From Opitutia bacterium (GTDB lineage: Bacteria; Verrucomicrobiota; Verrucomicrobiia; Opitutales; Opitutaceae), in assembly GCA_003157575.1 (NCBI GenBank), contig PMKA01000145.1, forward strand, positions 1-6,264: a stretch of DNA of 6,264 nucleotides. The letters run 5' to 3'. The translations under genes and the position numbers were made by a program. Each line of letters starts with the position of its first letter. Within the stretch, counting starts at the first letter, position 1. The notes beneath the pieces are model-generated. The model saw only the letters and a program-made list of their open reading frames with translations. It was not told the DNA's origin and made no database searches. Shown here one piece after another: positions 1 through 5,592 of the stretch.

Positions 1-690
1 GTGCATGTGTTTCACCGAAAACTGGGGCGAGTAATCCCCCGACCGCAGCTTCGGCTCCTTGAGCTTCGAGAGGCCCGAACACCCCACATTCTGCGCCAGC
101 GCGGAGAAAAACACCTCGTCGTCGATCCCCGCGCGCCTCGAAAACACAAGCGCTTCGCAGAGGCCTTCAAGCATCACCGCAAGGTTGAGGTTCATCGCGA
201 GCTTGAGCGCCGACGCCTTCCGCGACTCGACCGCGATGAACAGGCGCTTCTCCGACACAAGCGCAAGCAGCGGCTGCAATTCCGCAAACAACCCTTCCGG
301 CCCGCCGATGTAAAACACCGTCTTGCGCTGCTCCGCGGCGGGTTTGCTCCCCGTAAACGGGGCCTCCAGGTAACCCGCGCCGCGCGCCTCCACCTGCGCA
401 CGAAAGCGGTCGCTGCCGTCCGGATCGATCGTGCTCGACTGGATGACGGCCTTGCCCGGGCCCAGCCTCGGCAGAATCCGGTCCAGCACGCCCTGGACCG
501 CCGGAGGATCGGCCACGACGATCTGGACGGCATCCGCGGCGTCCGCCACCTCCCCGGGTGTGTCTTTCCAATGCGGCCGGTCCGGCTGCGGCGTGCGGTT
601 CCAGCAACCGGCCAGCACACCTGCGGCTTCGTAGTGCTTCACCCACGTGCCCCCGATGATCCCAAGTCCGATGACGCCGATGGTCTTCAT
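1..690 (-). CDS. NAD(P)-dependent beta-hydroxyacid dehydrogenase-type oxidoreductase (3' end outside window)
   Basis: Reading the complement from the ATG at 690 gives 230 uninterrupted codons up to the window edge. The family's usual length is about 290, so roughly the last 60 residues are missing. Seen: a Rossmann start MKTIGVIGLGIIGG (residues 1-14, GxGxxG), NRTP at 31-34 at the end of the second strand, SSTIDP at 85-90, a substrate-loop motif EAPFTGSKPAAE at 109-120, and the LKLAMN segment with Lys163 and Asn167 matching the catalytic Lys and conserved Asn. Known: this family (3-hydroxyisobutyrate dehydrogenase, tartronate semialdehyde reductase, GLYR1-type glyoxylate/succinic semialdehyde reductases) oxidises or reduces short beta-hydroxyacids or aldehydes in the cytosol. 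The Arg after Asn in NRT and the GSKPAAE loop resemble the GLYR1 branch, so NADPH preference is plausible but inferred. The substrate is unknown. The start codon overlaps the stop of the upstream remnant frame as ATGA; only a weak GGAA precedes it. Confidence 0.93.
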   Translation of the reverse strand, partial: MKTIGVIGLGIIGGTWVKHYEAAGVLAGCWNRTPQPDRPHWKDTPGEVADAADAVQIVVADPPAVQGVLDRILPRLGPGKAVIQSSTIDPDGSDRFRAQVEARGAGYLEAPFTGSKPAAEQRKTVFYIGGPEGLFAELQPLLALVSEKRLFIAVESRKASALKLAMNLNLAVMLEGLCEALVFSRRAGIDDEVFFSALAQNVGCSGLSKLKEPKLRSGDYSPQFSVKHMH

Positions 691-1025
691 GATTTCCGAC
701 AATAAAACACACTCCCCTCCGGAAGGAAAGCCCCGCGCCCGATTCCGGCCGACAGCTCCCTGCCAACCGCACCGGCACAGACATGCCGCGACGATTCTTT
801 TGGTTGCTGCTGACTTCCCGCAGCACCGCCCTTGGCCAGCTGCCTGTCGGCCCACGCCGCCTCGTCCGCCCACCCATGCCGGTGATAGAACCGGGACAGC
901 TCCCGATAGCGAACCATCGGGTCGAACTGCACGGCAAACTGCAATTTGCGCAGACAGACCGGACACAGGTGCGCCGGAGCAGCATCGGTTTCGGCGAGGC
1001 TGTTGGAGCCGTTCAAAAGCACCAC
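687..1025 (-). pseudogene. C-terminal remnant of archaemetzincin (peptidase family M54)
   Basis: The complement frame ending in TGA at 687-689 carries, from about 1013 down to 830, the end of an archaemetzincin: NGSNSLAETD, then LCPVCLRKLQ with a CxxC zinc-site pair, then RYRELSRFYHRHGW and DEAAWADRQLA. Known: archaemetzincins carry HExxHxxGxxHCx4CxM followed about 17 residues later by CxxC, within about 180-200 residues. Here the Met before NGSNS is a Leu (codon TTG) and nothing upstream resembles the HExxH helix: the frame runs on as the antisense of the cupin gene. About two thirds of the enzyme, including every catalytic residue, is missing, so the piece cannot be a working peptidase. After residue position ~830 the frame continues for some 45 codons without family resemblance, so the original stop may also be lost. 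Its stop overlaps the dehydrogenase ATG, which is probably coincidental. Confidence 0.85.
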
Positions 1026-1079
1026 TCCGCTTGTTGTTGCACCGTTGGCTGCGCCCAAGAATATGCCGGTCAACCCACG

Positions 1080-1559
1080 ATGAAACTCATCAACCAGGAA
1101 CTCATCGACGGATTGATCAAGCGGGCCACCGCGGTCAGCCGGCGGCGGTCCAACTTCAATCTCCATCCGGTTCCGGAGGATCCGGTGCAGCGCCTCCTGG
1201 TCGCGGCAAAGCTCGACACCTATTTCCGTCCCCACCGGCATGAGATCAGGTGGGAGTGCGCCGTCGTGCTGCAGGGCGCGTTCGATGTGTTCATCTTCGA
1301 CGACGCCGGCGTGATCACCGGGAGAATCCGTCTGGGAAAATCCCGCGACGCCCTGGGCTTCGAAATCGAAGCGGGCGTCTGGCACGGATGGCTGCCTGTC
1401 GAGGACGATGGCGTGTTCTTCGAGGTGAAACAAGGTCCCTACGATCCGGCGCACGGCACCACGTTCGCGTCGTGGGCCCCGCCAGAAGGCGATGTCGCCG
1501 TGCCCGCATTCCTCGCGCGTTTGCGCGCGGCCGGGGTCGGCGACCGGCCAGGAATCTGA
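1080..1559 (+). CDS. WbuC-family cupin-fold metalloprotein
   Basis: 159 residues from the ATG at 1080, opening MKLINQELIDGLIKRA as WbuC-family proteins do. The frame is open upstream to 783, but that part overlaps the antisense archaemetzincin remnant and has no family resemblance, so the ATG at 1080 is preferred even though no clear ribosome binding site precedes it. Seen: NFNLHP at 25-30, cupin motif 1 PHRH at 51-54 with Glu59 following, cupin motif 2 with His102 in WHGW, and the family signature FFEVKQGPYDP at 113-123 and FASWAPPEG at 129-137. His52, His54, Glu59 and His102 would be the metal ligands. Known: WbuC proteins are small single-domain cupins named from O-antigen clusters; their reaction is not established. 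No O-antigen or sugar-nucleotide gene lies nearby, so the context does not support that role here. It is convergent with the phosphorylase across the palindromic element. Confidence 0.92.
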   Translation: MKLINQELIDGLIKRATAVSRRRSNFNLHPVPEDPVQRLLVAAKLDTYFRPHRHEIRWECAVVLQGAFDVFIFDDAGVITGRIRLGKSRDALGFEIEAGVWHGWLPVEDDGVFFEVKQGPYDPAHGTTFASWAPPEGDVAVPAFLARLRAAGVGDRPGI

Positions 1560-1623
1560 CGGCGCGACCCGCCAGGTTCCTGCTAATTCTAACGTGCGTT
1601 CATGATGAGACTAATTGGCAGGA

Positions 1624-1648
1624 TGTAGGAGCCTGCTTGCAGGCGATT
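1624..1648 (+). repeat. REP unit, left copy
   Basis: GTAG at 1625-1628 is followed by a short hairpin, GCCTGC-TT-GCAGGC at 1631-1644, then GATT. A GTAG tetranucleotide beside an imperfect palindrome is the classic REP architecture. The arrangement GTAGGAGC plus hairpin ending in GCGA resembles Pseudomonas REP sequences, by recall rather than by search. Confidence 0.82.
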
Positions 1649-1677
1649 CAGTGTGTTGTCACCACGCGAACGATCCT

Positions 1678-1702
1678 AATCGCCTGCAAGCAGGCTCCTA
1701 CA
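1678..1702 (-). repeat. REP unit, right inverted copy
   Basis: The exact reverse complement of the left 25-bp unit, with its hairpin at 1682-1695 and CTAC at 1698-1701. The perfect identity of the two arms, against diverged outer arms, suggests the inner REP core is either under selection or was formed recently. Confidence 0.82.
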
Positions 1703-1745
1703 AGGAACATTGGTTCGTCTCATCTTGAACGCGAATCAGAATAAG

Positions 1746-1764
1746 CAACGGGCTGCGCCCGTTG
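1746..1764 (-). terminator. Hairpin downstream of the phosphorylase, possible weak terminator
   Basis: CAACGGGC at 1746-1753 pairs perfectly with GCCCGTTG at 1757-1764 around a TGC loop (8-bp stem). On the minus strand it lies about 10 bases after the phosphorylase stop (TAG at 1774-1776), and the bases after it read CTTATTCTGATT, which is T-rich but not a proper T run. It may end transcription of the minus-strand genes, alone or with the adjacent palindrome. It could instead be part of the repeat element. Confidence 0.45.
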
Positions 1765-1773
1765 GCGTCGACT

Positions 1774-2472
1774 CTATTGAAGGATCTCCAGCATCCGCGC
1801 AAAAAGGCGGTCGACCTTCTCCTGGTTGGATCTCACGCAGTCCCTGAAGCGGTCGAAATCGATCCCGCCTCCATCGAGCCCGTTCGCAAAGTTGTCGACG
1901 ATCGCAAGGCTGTTGTAGCGCAGACCCGCCTCGACGCAAAGATCGGCCTCGTGCGCGGCGGTCATTCCGATGACGTCGCCCCACTCCCGCACAATCCGGA
2001 TCTCGGCCCTGGTCTCAAACCGCGGCCCCTGCATCTGCACATAGACCATCCCGGTCTTGATCTCGAATTCCGGCGCGAGCTTTGCGACCAGCAGCGGGAT
2101 GAGGTTGTTGGCGATGCCCGGCTCCCCGCCCTTTAGCTCCGTGTCGAAAAACGTCGCCGGCCCCTGCTGGAGGCACACGTAATCGCTGCACGAGACCACG
2201 GTGCCCGGCGGCAGCCCGGCCTTAAGCGAGCCGACGGAATTGAGCGAAACAACGTCCCGAAACCCGAGGTCCGCGAGCGCACGGATGTTCGCCCGGTAGT
2301 TGATGGAATGAGGCGGCAGGGGTGTGCCGCAGCCGTGCCGGTTGACGAGCACGAAATCGCCGCGCTGCCTGCACGTCACCGGCCCGAACGGCGTGTCGGC
2401 TGTCCGGACGGCCCACGCCGCGAACAGGCTGCTGTTGACGATGCTCGTGCCGCTCAGAAACGCGACTTTCAT
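1774..2472 (-). CDS. MTAP/PNP-family purine nucleoside phosphorylase
   Basis: 232 residues from the ATG at 2472. Seen: MKVAFLSGTS with the phosphate-loop SGTS at 7-10; RHGCGTPLPPHSINYRAN at 45-62, the family's histidine and sugar-site segment; NSVGSL at 78-83; QGPRFETRAE at 148-157; GMT at 169-171 with the conserved Met; and DNFANG at 193-198 in the base-recognition region. Known: these trimeric cytosolic enzymes split purine nucleosides or 5'-methylthio-nucleosides with phosphate, giving the base and ribose-1-phosphate (or methylthioribose-1-phosphate), for purine and methionine salvage. The length is somewhat short of the usual 240-290 residues. In MTAP an Asp pair in DYDCW reads the 6-amino group of adenine; here the segment has Asn residues, so a 6-oxopurine substrate (inosine, guanosine or methylthioinosine) is more likely, by inference. 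A TTG at 2481 is an alternative start. The gene probably shares a transcript with the GH5 gene 54 bp upstream. Confidence 0.92.
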   Translation of the reverse strand: MKVAFLSGTSIVNSSLFAAWAVRTADTPFGPVTCRQRGDFVLVNRHGCGTPLPPHSINYRANIRALADLGFRDVVSLNSVGSLKAGLPPGTVVSCSDYVCLQQGPATFFDTELKGGEPGIANNLIPLLVAKLAPEFEIKTGMVYVQMQGPRFETRAEIRIVREWGDVIGMTAAHEADLCVEAGLRYNSLAIVDNFANGLDGGGIDFDRFRDCVRSNQEKVDRLFARMLEILQ

Positions 2473-2486
2473 CGCCCGCAACTACG

Positions 2487-2490
2487 CTCC
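2487..2490 (-). promoter_or_regulatory. Candidate ribosome binding site favouring a TTG start at 2481
   Basis: On the minus strand GGAG sits five bases before a TTG (2481-2479), which would add three residues (MRA) to the phosphorylase. The ATG at 2472 is 14 bases from the same GGAG and has no closer Shine-Dalgarno match. The family's usual N-terminus, MKVAFLSG, still argues for the ATG, so the start remains open. Confidence 0.4.
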
Positions 2491-2526
2491 GGTCCGGGCG
2501 GCCAGGCAACCGGATTCTGCGGGGAT

Positions 2527-3735
2527 CTACGACGCCTGAAGCAGCTCCAGCATCCGGCGGTCGAGCTTGTGCCCGTGGAAGTTCTCGTACTTGACGTCGG
2601 TCCGGCCGCTGTCGAGCACCCCGAAGTCGCCGCGAAAATTCCACAGCGCCCAGCCCCAGCCAGCGCCCTTGCTCAACGAGAGAAAGTCTCCCATCCACGC
2701 CTGCACCACCGGATGCGGCGTCTTGTTGAAGGCGCCAAATTCGCCGATGTGCACGGGCACGCCCGCCGCCTCAATTTCCCGCCACCCCTGGAAGAGCTGG
2801 CTGTCGAGCCGCGCACGGTTCCACTCCGCGCCCGGGTCGACGCGGTCGAGGGTCCGGATCGCGATCGGATTGGCGTGCATGGCCGCGCGGAGACTTGCGG
2901 AATCCGCCCGGTCGCGCGCCGCCGTCTCCGCTGAAACGGCGAGCGGCCACGTCGGCCGCGGCCACTGGTCCGATCCTTGCACCCATCCCGCCTGCCAGTG
3001 GGTGACGGGCATCGGATCGTAGACGTGAAGGCTCTGCGTGATCCCGAGGCCGGCCAGCTCCGGCACGGGCACGCGCCCCCACACCAGGCCGTCGGCGACA
3101 ATCGGCCGCGCGGGACTCTCCTCGCGGATCGCGGCGACCAGCGCGCGCACAACACGCGCATACATCGCGTCGTCGACCCAGACGTCGCTGGCCGGCGAAA
3201 GCGTTGCTGGCTCGTTGATGAGGTCGAAACTCAGCGCCTCTCCGGGCACGTCTCGATAACGCCGGGCAAAATGACGCCAGTGGTGGGCGCACGCCTCGAG
3301 CGCCTCGGCGTCGGTCCAGAGGTTGAACGGCTCGGGGACGGACGCATCGACGGAGTAGCCGGGAGCCCGGTGGAAGCAGATGTTGACATGGACGCCGTAC
3401 TGGCGGCCCAGCGCCACCACCGCATCGATCTCCTTGAGCACCGGCTCGCGGAATTCGCGCCAGTTCTTCGGATCCGACCAGCAACGGTAGGACATCGGCA
3501 GCCGCACGAAATTGAACCCCCATCCGGCGATCCACGCGAAATCCTCCTCGCGGAACGGATCGTTGTCCATCTGGGCGATGAACTTCTCGAGAAGATTGAA
3601 CCCCCGCCAGCGGGGGAGCTTCTTCGCAGCAGCGGGCGCTTCGGCGCCTCGCAGGGCCGTGGGAGGGAGCAGGCCGGCGGCGGCGGCGGCAGATGCCACC
3701 TTCAAAAAATCCCGGCGGTTGGGACTCATCTTCAT
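2527..3735 (-). CDS. Tat-exported glycoside hydrolase, GH5 (cellulase) type
   Basis: 402 residues from the ATG at 3735; a second Met at residue 3 is equally possible, and neither has a clear Shine-Dalgarno site. Residues 6-12, NRRDFLK, match the Tat motif RRxFLK and are followed by an Ala/Leu-rich stretch to about residue 30, so the protein should leave the cytoplasm folded, with cleavage near 30-33. The rest is a single clan-A TIM barrel: RGFNLLEKF at 44-52, FVRLP at 76-80, ICFHRAPGY at 119-127, the acid/base motif INEP with Glu175, HVYDP at 237-241, the nucleophile motif HIGEFGAF with Glu332, and GWGWALWNFRGDFGV at 359-373. All expected catalytic and substrate residues are present, so it should be active. 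Known: GH5 enzymes cut beta-1,4-glucans, mannans and related polysaccharides or glycosides; the exact substrate cannot be read here. No binding module, SusC/D partner or transporter is nearby. The 30-bp array lies in its upstream region. Confidence 0.93.
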   Translation of the reverse strand: MKMSPNRRDFLKVASAAAAAGLLPPTALRGAEAPAAAKKLPRWRGFNLLEKFIAQMDNDPFREEDFAWIAGWGFNFVRLPMSYRCWSDPKNWREFREPVLKEIDAVVALGRQYGVHVNICFHRAPGYSVDASVPEPFNLWTDAEALEACAHHWRHFARRYRDVPGEALSFDLINEPATLSPASDVWVDDAMYARVVRALVAAIREESPARPIVADGLVWGRVPVPELAGLGITQSLHVYDPMPVTHWQAGWVQGSDQWPRPTWPLAVSAETAARDRADSASLRAAMHANPIAIRTLDRVDPGAEWNRARLDSQLFQGWREIEAAGVPVHIGEFGAFNKTPHPVVQAWMGDFLSLSKGAGWGWALWNFRGDFGVLDSGRTDVKYENFHGHKLDRRMLELLQAS

Positions 3736-3810
3736 ACAGGCAGATTGTCACCGCCCCGCCGGAAAGCCGATGCAAAAACGTCCATTCGGCACTTGAGGCT
3801 TCCTCTCCGT

Positions 3811-3995
3811 AGCTGCGAGCGTGAGCGAGTGGCTCCCCGTAGCTGCGAGCGTAAGCGAGTGGCTCCCCGTGGCTGCGAGCGTGAGCGAGTGGCTCCACGT
3901 GGCTGCGAGCGTAAGCGAGTGGCTCCCCGTGGCTGCGAGCGTGAGCGAGTGGCTCCGACTCCCCGTCGCCGTAGCTGCGAGCGTGAGCGAGTGGC
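3811..3995. repeat. Tandem array of 30-bp units, five complete plus one partial
   Basis: Units begin at 3811, 3841, 3871, 3901 and 3931. After 12 unrelated bases (3961-3972) a 23-bp partial unit fills 3973-3995. The core is GCTGCGAGCGTGAGCGAGTG. Copies 2 and 4 have GTAAGC where copies 1, 3, 5 and 6 have GTGAGC; copies 3-5 begin GG where 1, 2 and 6 begin AG; copy 3 has CCACGT instead of CCCCGT. Five of six frames are open through the unit; in the remaining plus frame the variable base turns TGA into TAA. The array starts nine bases past the DUF535 stop and ends 75 bp before the GH5 start, so it occupies an untranslated stretch between two minus-strand genes. No spacers, so it is not CRISPR. 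Its role is unknown. Confidence 0.93.
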
Positions 3996-4004
3996 CTCAG
4001 CTTT

Positions 4005-5213
4005 TCAACGTTTCCCTCGTGTCGCCTCTCTGCTGACACTGCGAGCTCCTGTGAGGATTCGCTCGTCGAATTCTCGTGGTTTTTGCGAGCTTCTTGTTGC
4101 AAACAGGTCTGGGCCGCACTTGGTCGCTGAAATCCCGTTCGCGAGATCCGGGGCCGTTGGCGGTTCCGATGCGTTTTCCCGAACGGAGCAATCGAATTCG
4201 ACCGGTCCGGCGGCCAATGCGGCAGCCGCCTGCCCGCCCGGAGCCAATGCTGCGAATGCCCCAAGCAGCGTTGGACGCAATGCATCAAGCATGAGGTAAC
4301 GTCGCTCGTAGGCCTTGCGGCGGCTCGGCTTCAACTCCTCGCGCGATCGCGGGCGAAATTGCAGCGCGAGTTCCCAGCTGCCGCCGCCGGGCAGCTCCCT
4401 GCCGCCGCATTCCCTCCAGAATTCGTCGTAGCAGGTCGGGATGACGCGACGCTTATGCCGGTGCCGGTAAATGTGCTGCTGGTCGCCCACGGCCTGGATT
4501 TGCGCGATCTGCCACGGGGCCGTGAGCTGCTGGAGGCACCAGAACGCGAGCGCCTTCGGGCGGAGGCCATGCATCGCCTTTGCGGCATCGTGGATGAGTT
4601 CGCGCGTGCGCGGATCGGGGTTGGACTGCAGGCCGCCGATGACCATGAGGCATTGCCCGCCATTCCGAACAAGGCTGAACGTGATGCCCGCCAACCTCAA
4701 CCCCGTGGCGACATCCAGAACGGCAAGCGTGAGTTCGCCTTCCTTTTCGAACTGGTCACGGTAAATCAGTTGCACGTCCAGCTGCACGTCCGGATCGAGG
4801 TTGGTCAGGTGCACCAGGCGGATGCCGTCGCGAAAAATGGCAAGGCAGGCTTCGGGCGCGAACAGGCGGGCGAACAGATCGTAATGCCCAAGCAGAGCGG
4901 CGAGCCGCACAGGCACAGGCCACGCGGCGCAGATGTAGGGACGCTGCAGCTTCGTCGCGAGCCGTGGGTGGGCCGTCCACAACGGCGCAAGGTCGGCCTG
5001 CACCAAACGCGCAAGCCAGGCGCGGGTATGCCGGCGCCAGATCCACGCGCGCAGCCAGAATTTGAGGCGGTTGCGCAAACCCTCTCTCCAGCTGGAGACC
5101 CGAAGCCTCTCCGAGGCCGCCCAAAACGAGACGCCGGGAGAGAAATCACTCGTCGACGGCGCCGCTTCCAGCGGCAAGACGTGGGGTAAAGGAAGAAGGC
5201 GAGGTTGAATCAC
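4005..5213 (-). CDS. VirK/YbjX family (DUF535) protein
   Basis: 402 residues if it starts at the GTG at 5213. Seen, in that numbering: WREGLRNRLKFWLRAW at 42-57, RPYICAAW at 91-98, HLTNLD at 135-140, YRDQFEKEGELTLAVLD at 151-167, MVIGGLQ at 190-196, RELIHDAAKAMHGLRPKAL at 204-222, VGDQQHIYRHRHKRR at 242-256, CYDEFW at 261-266 and RRKAYERRYLMLD at 298-310. This is the complete conserved DUF535 core. Known: relatives include Salmonella VirK and E. coli YbjX, linked to virulence and to resistance against antimicrobial peptides, with no known biochemical activity. Family members are usually near 300 residues. Here residues 311-402 form an extra Ala/Pro-rich, then Arg/Ser/Thr-rich tail with no recognisable domain, which may be a lost stop codon. 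The frame is open upstream to a GTG at 5513 but contains no ATG, so the start is uncertain: GTG 5213 or TTG 5078 are the best candidates. Confidence 0.87.
   Translation of the reverse strand: MIQPRLLPLPHVLPLEAAPSTSDFSPGVSFWAASERLRVSSWREGLRNRLKFWLRAWIWRRHTRAWLARLVQADLAPLWTAHPRLATKLQRPYICAAWPVPVRLAALLGHYDLFARLFAPEACLAIFRDGIRLVHLTNLDPDVQLDVQLIYRDQFEKEGELTLAVLDVATGLRLAGITFSLVRNGGQCLMVIGGLQSNPDPRTRELIHDAAKAMHGLRPKALAFWCLQQLTAPWQIAQIQAVGDQQHIYRHRHKRRVIPTCYDEFWRECGGRELPGGGSWELALQFRPRSREELKPSRRKAYERRYLMLDALRPTLLGAFAALAPGGQAAAALAAGPVEFDCSVRENASEPPTAPDLANGISATKCGPDLFATRSSQKPREFDERILTGARSVSREATRGKR
5086..5089 (-). promoter_or_regulatory. Candidate ribosome binding site for an internal TTG start of the DUF535 gene
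   Basis: On the minus strand GGAG lies seven bases before the TTG at 5078-5076, within a purine-rich GGAGAGAGGG. The resulting protein, about 357 residues, would start just ahead of RNRLKFWLRAW and keep nearly all the conserved core. The GTG at 5213 has no comparable site. The match may be chance, because it falls inside sequence resembling the family's N-terminal end. Confidence 0.35.
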
Positions 5214-5592
5214 ATCCGAGCGAAGGCGGGAATCCGGGAAAATTCTTTCAATAAGCCGGGCAGGCTGGCCGCCGGGAAAACAGCCGTCAAACGGATCTCG
5301 TGGGAAGCCCCTTCGCCATAGTAGGATATCATCACATGCAATTAGTAGAATAAGGACGTTACGCTGTATTCGATTGAAGATCCGATCACCAAGCCGTGAT
5401 CTTTTAGCAGGAGGCAACGGAGAGAACGGAGGGAGGAACGGTTTTGGATTCTTGCATCGCGCACTTTCTGCCCCTGGACACCCGCATGTCAGGCACACGC
5501 CCGTTGCCGCCACCGACGCCGGTATCCGGTCCGTTCGACCGCGGCAGTCGTGTGCCCGGCATGGAAGATCGTTACCGCAGCCATTGAGATTT
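5214..5592. other. Divergent intergenic region, no gene seen
   Basis: This 379-bp space separates the minus-strand DUF535 gene from the plus-strand broken membrane-protein gene, so promoters for both should lie here. The most AT-rich part of the window is at about 5328-5375, with TAGTAG repeated at 5329 and 5343 and a GATATC between them, and is the likeliest promoter zone. I could not find a -35/-10 pair good enough to call on either strand. Open frames cross the region on both strands but show no family resemblance and lack convincing starts. Confidence 0.5.
5407..5441 (+). repeat. Purine-rich ACGGAG repeat tract
   Basis: Thirty-five bases, almost all purine on the plus strand, contain AACGGAG at 5416 and 5425 and AACGG at 5437, so the copies are spaced by 9 and 12 bases. 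It resembles the degenerate purine-rich intergenic repeats seen in many Verrucomicrobia and Planctomycetes genomes, by recall only. It could be a dispersed repeat, a protein-binding site, or simple-sequence drift. Confidence 0.5.

Larger units (their letters stand above)
1583..1745. repeat. REPIN/MITE-like palindromic element
   Basis: An approximately 163-bp imperfect inverted repeat fills the space between the convergent cupin and phosphorylase genes. The inner arms (1624-1648 and 1678-1702) are perfect 25-bp inverted copies around a 29-bp centre. The outer arms also match: 1583-1590 against 1738-1745 (7 of 8), and GCGTTCAnGATGAGACnAA at 1596-1614 against the complement of 1714-1732, with mismatches at the two n positions. 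Known: REPINs are pairs of inverted REP sequences mobilised in trans by REP-associated tyrosine transposases (RAYTs) and are usually found between genes. No transposase is present in this window. Extended outer arms are also compatible with a MITE. I see no clear target-site duplication. Confidence 0.85.

Noticed and set aside
1..705. Plus-strand 234-residue frame and overlapping short frames
   Set aside because: The opposite strand encodes the dehydrogenase with intact Rossmann and catalytic motifs; the plus frame is Arg/His-rich with no domain.
783..1079. N-terminal extension of the cupin from an upstream start
   Set aside because: The added 99 residues are antisense to the archaemetzincin remnant and unlike any cupin; the family N-terminus MKLINQ begins at 1080.
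3811..3995. CRISPR array
   Set aside because: The repeats are directly adjacent with no unique spacers, and no cas gene is present.
2771..4288. 505-residue minus-strand frame with EPLAHARSYG repeats
   Set aside because: It runs through the array and then out of frame across the GH5 gene and the DUF535 tail, both of which have clear coding frames; its length comes from GC-rich sequence and a stop-free repeat unit.
2977..4299. 440-residue plus-strand frame
   Set aside because: It is antisense to the GH5 gene, whose catalytic motifs are complete, and has no recognisable domain.
4359..5189. 276-residue plus-strand frame
   Set aside because: It is the antisense of the DUF535 core, which carries the family motifs.
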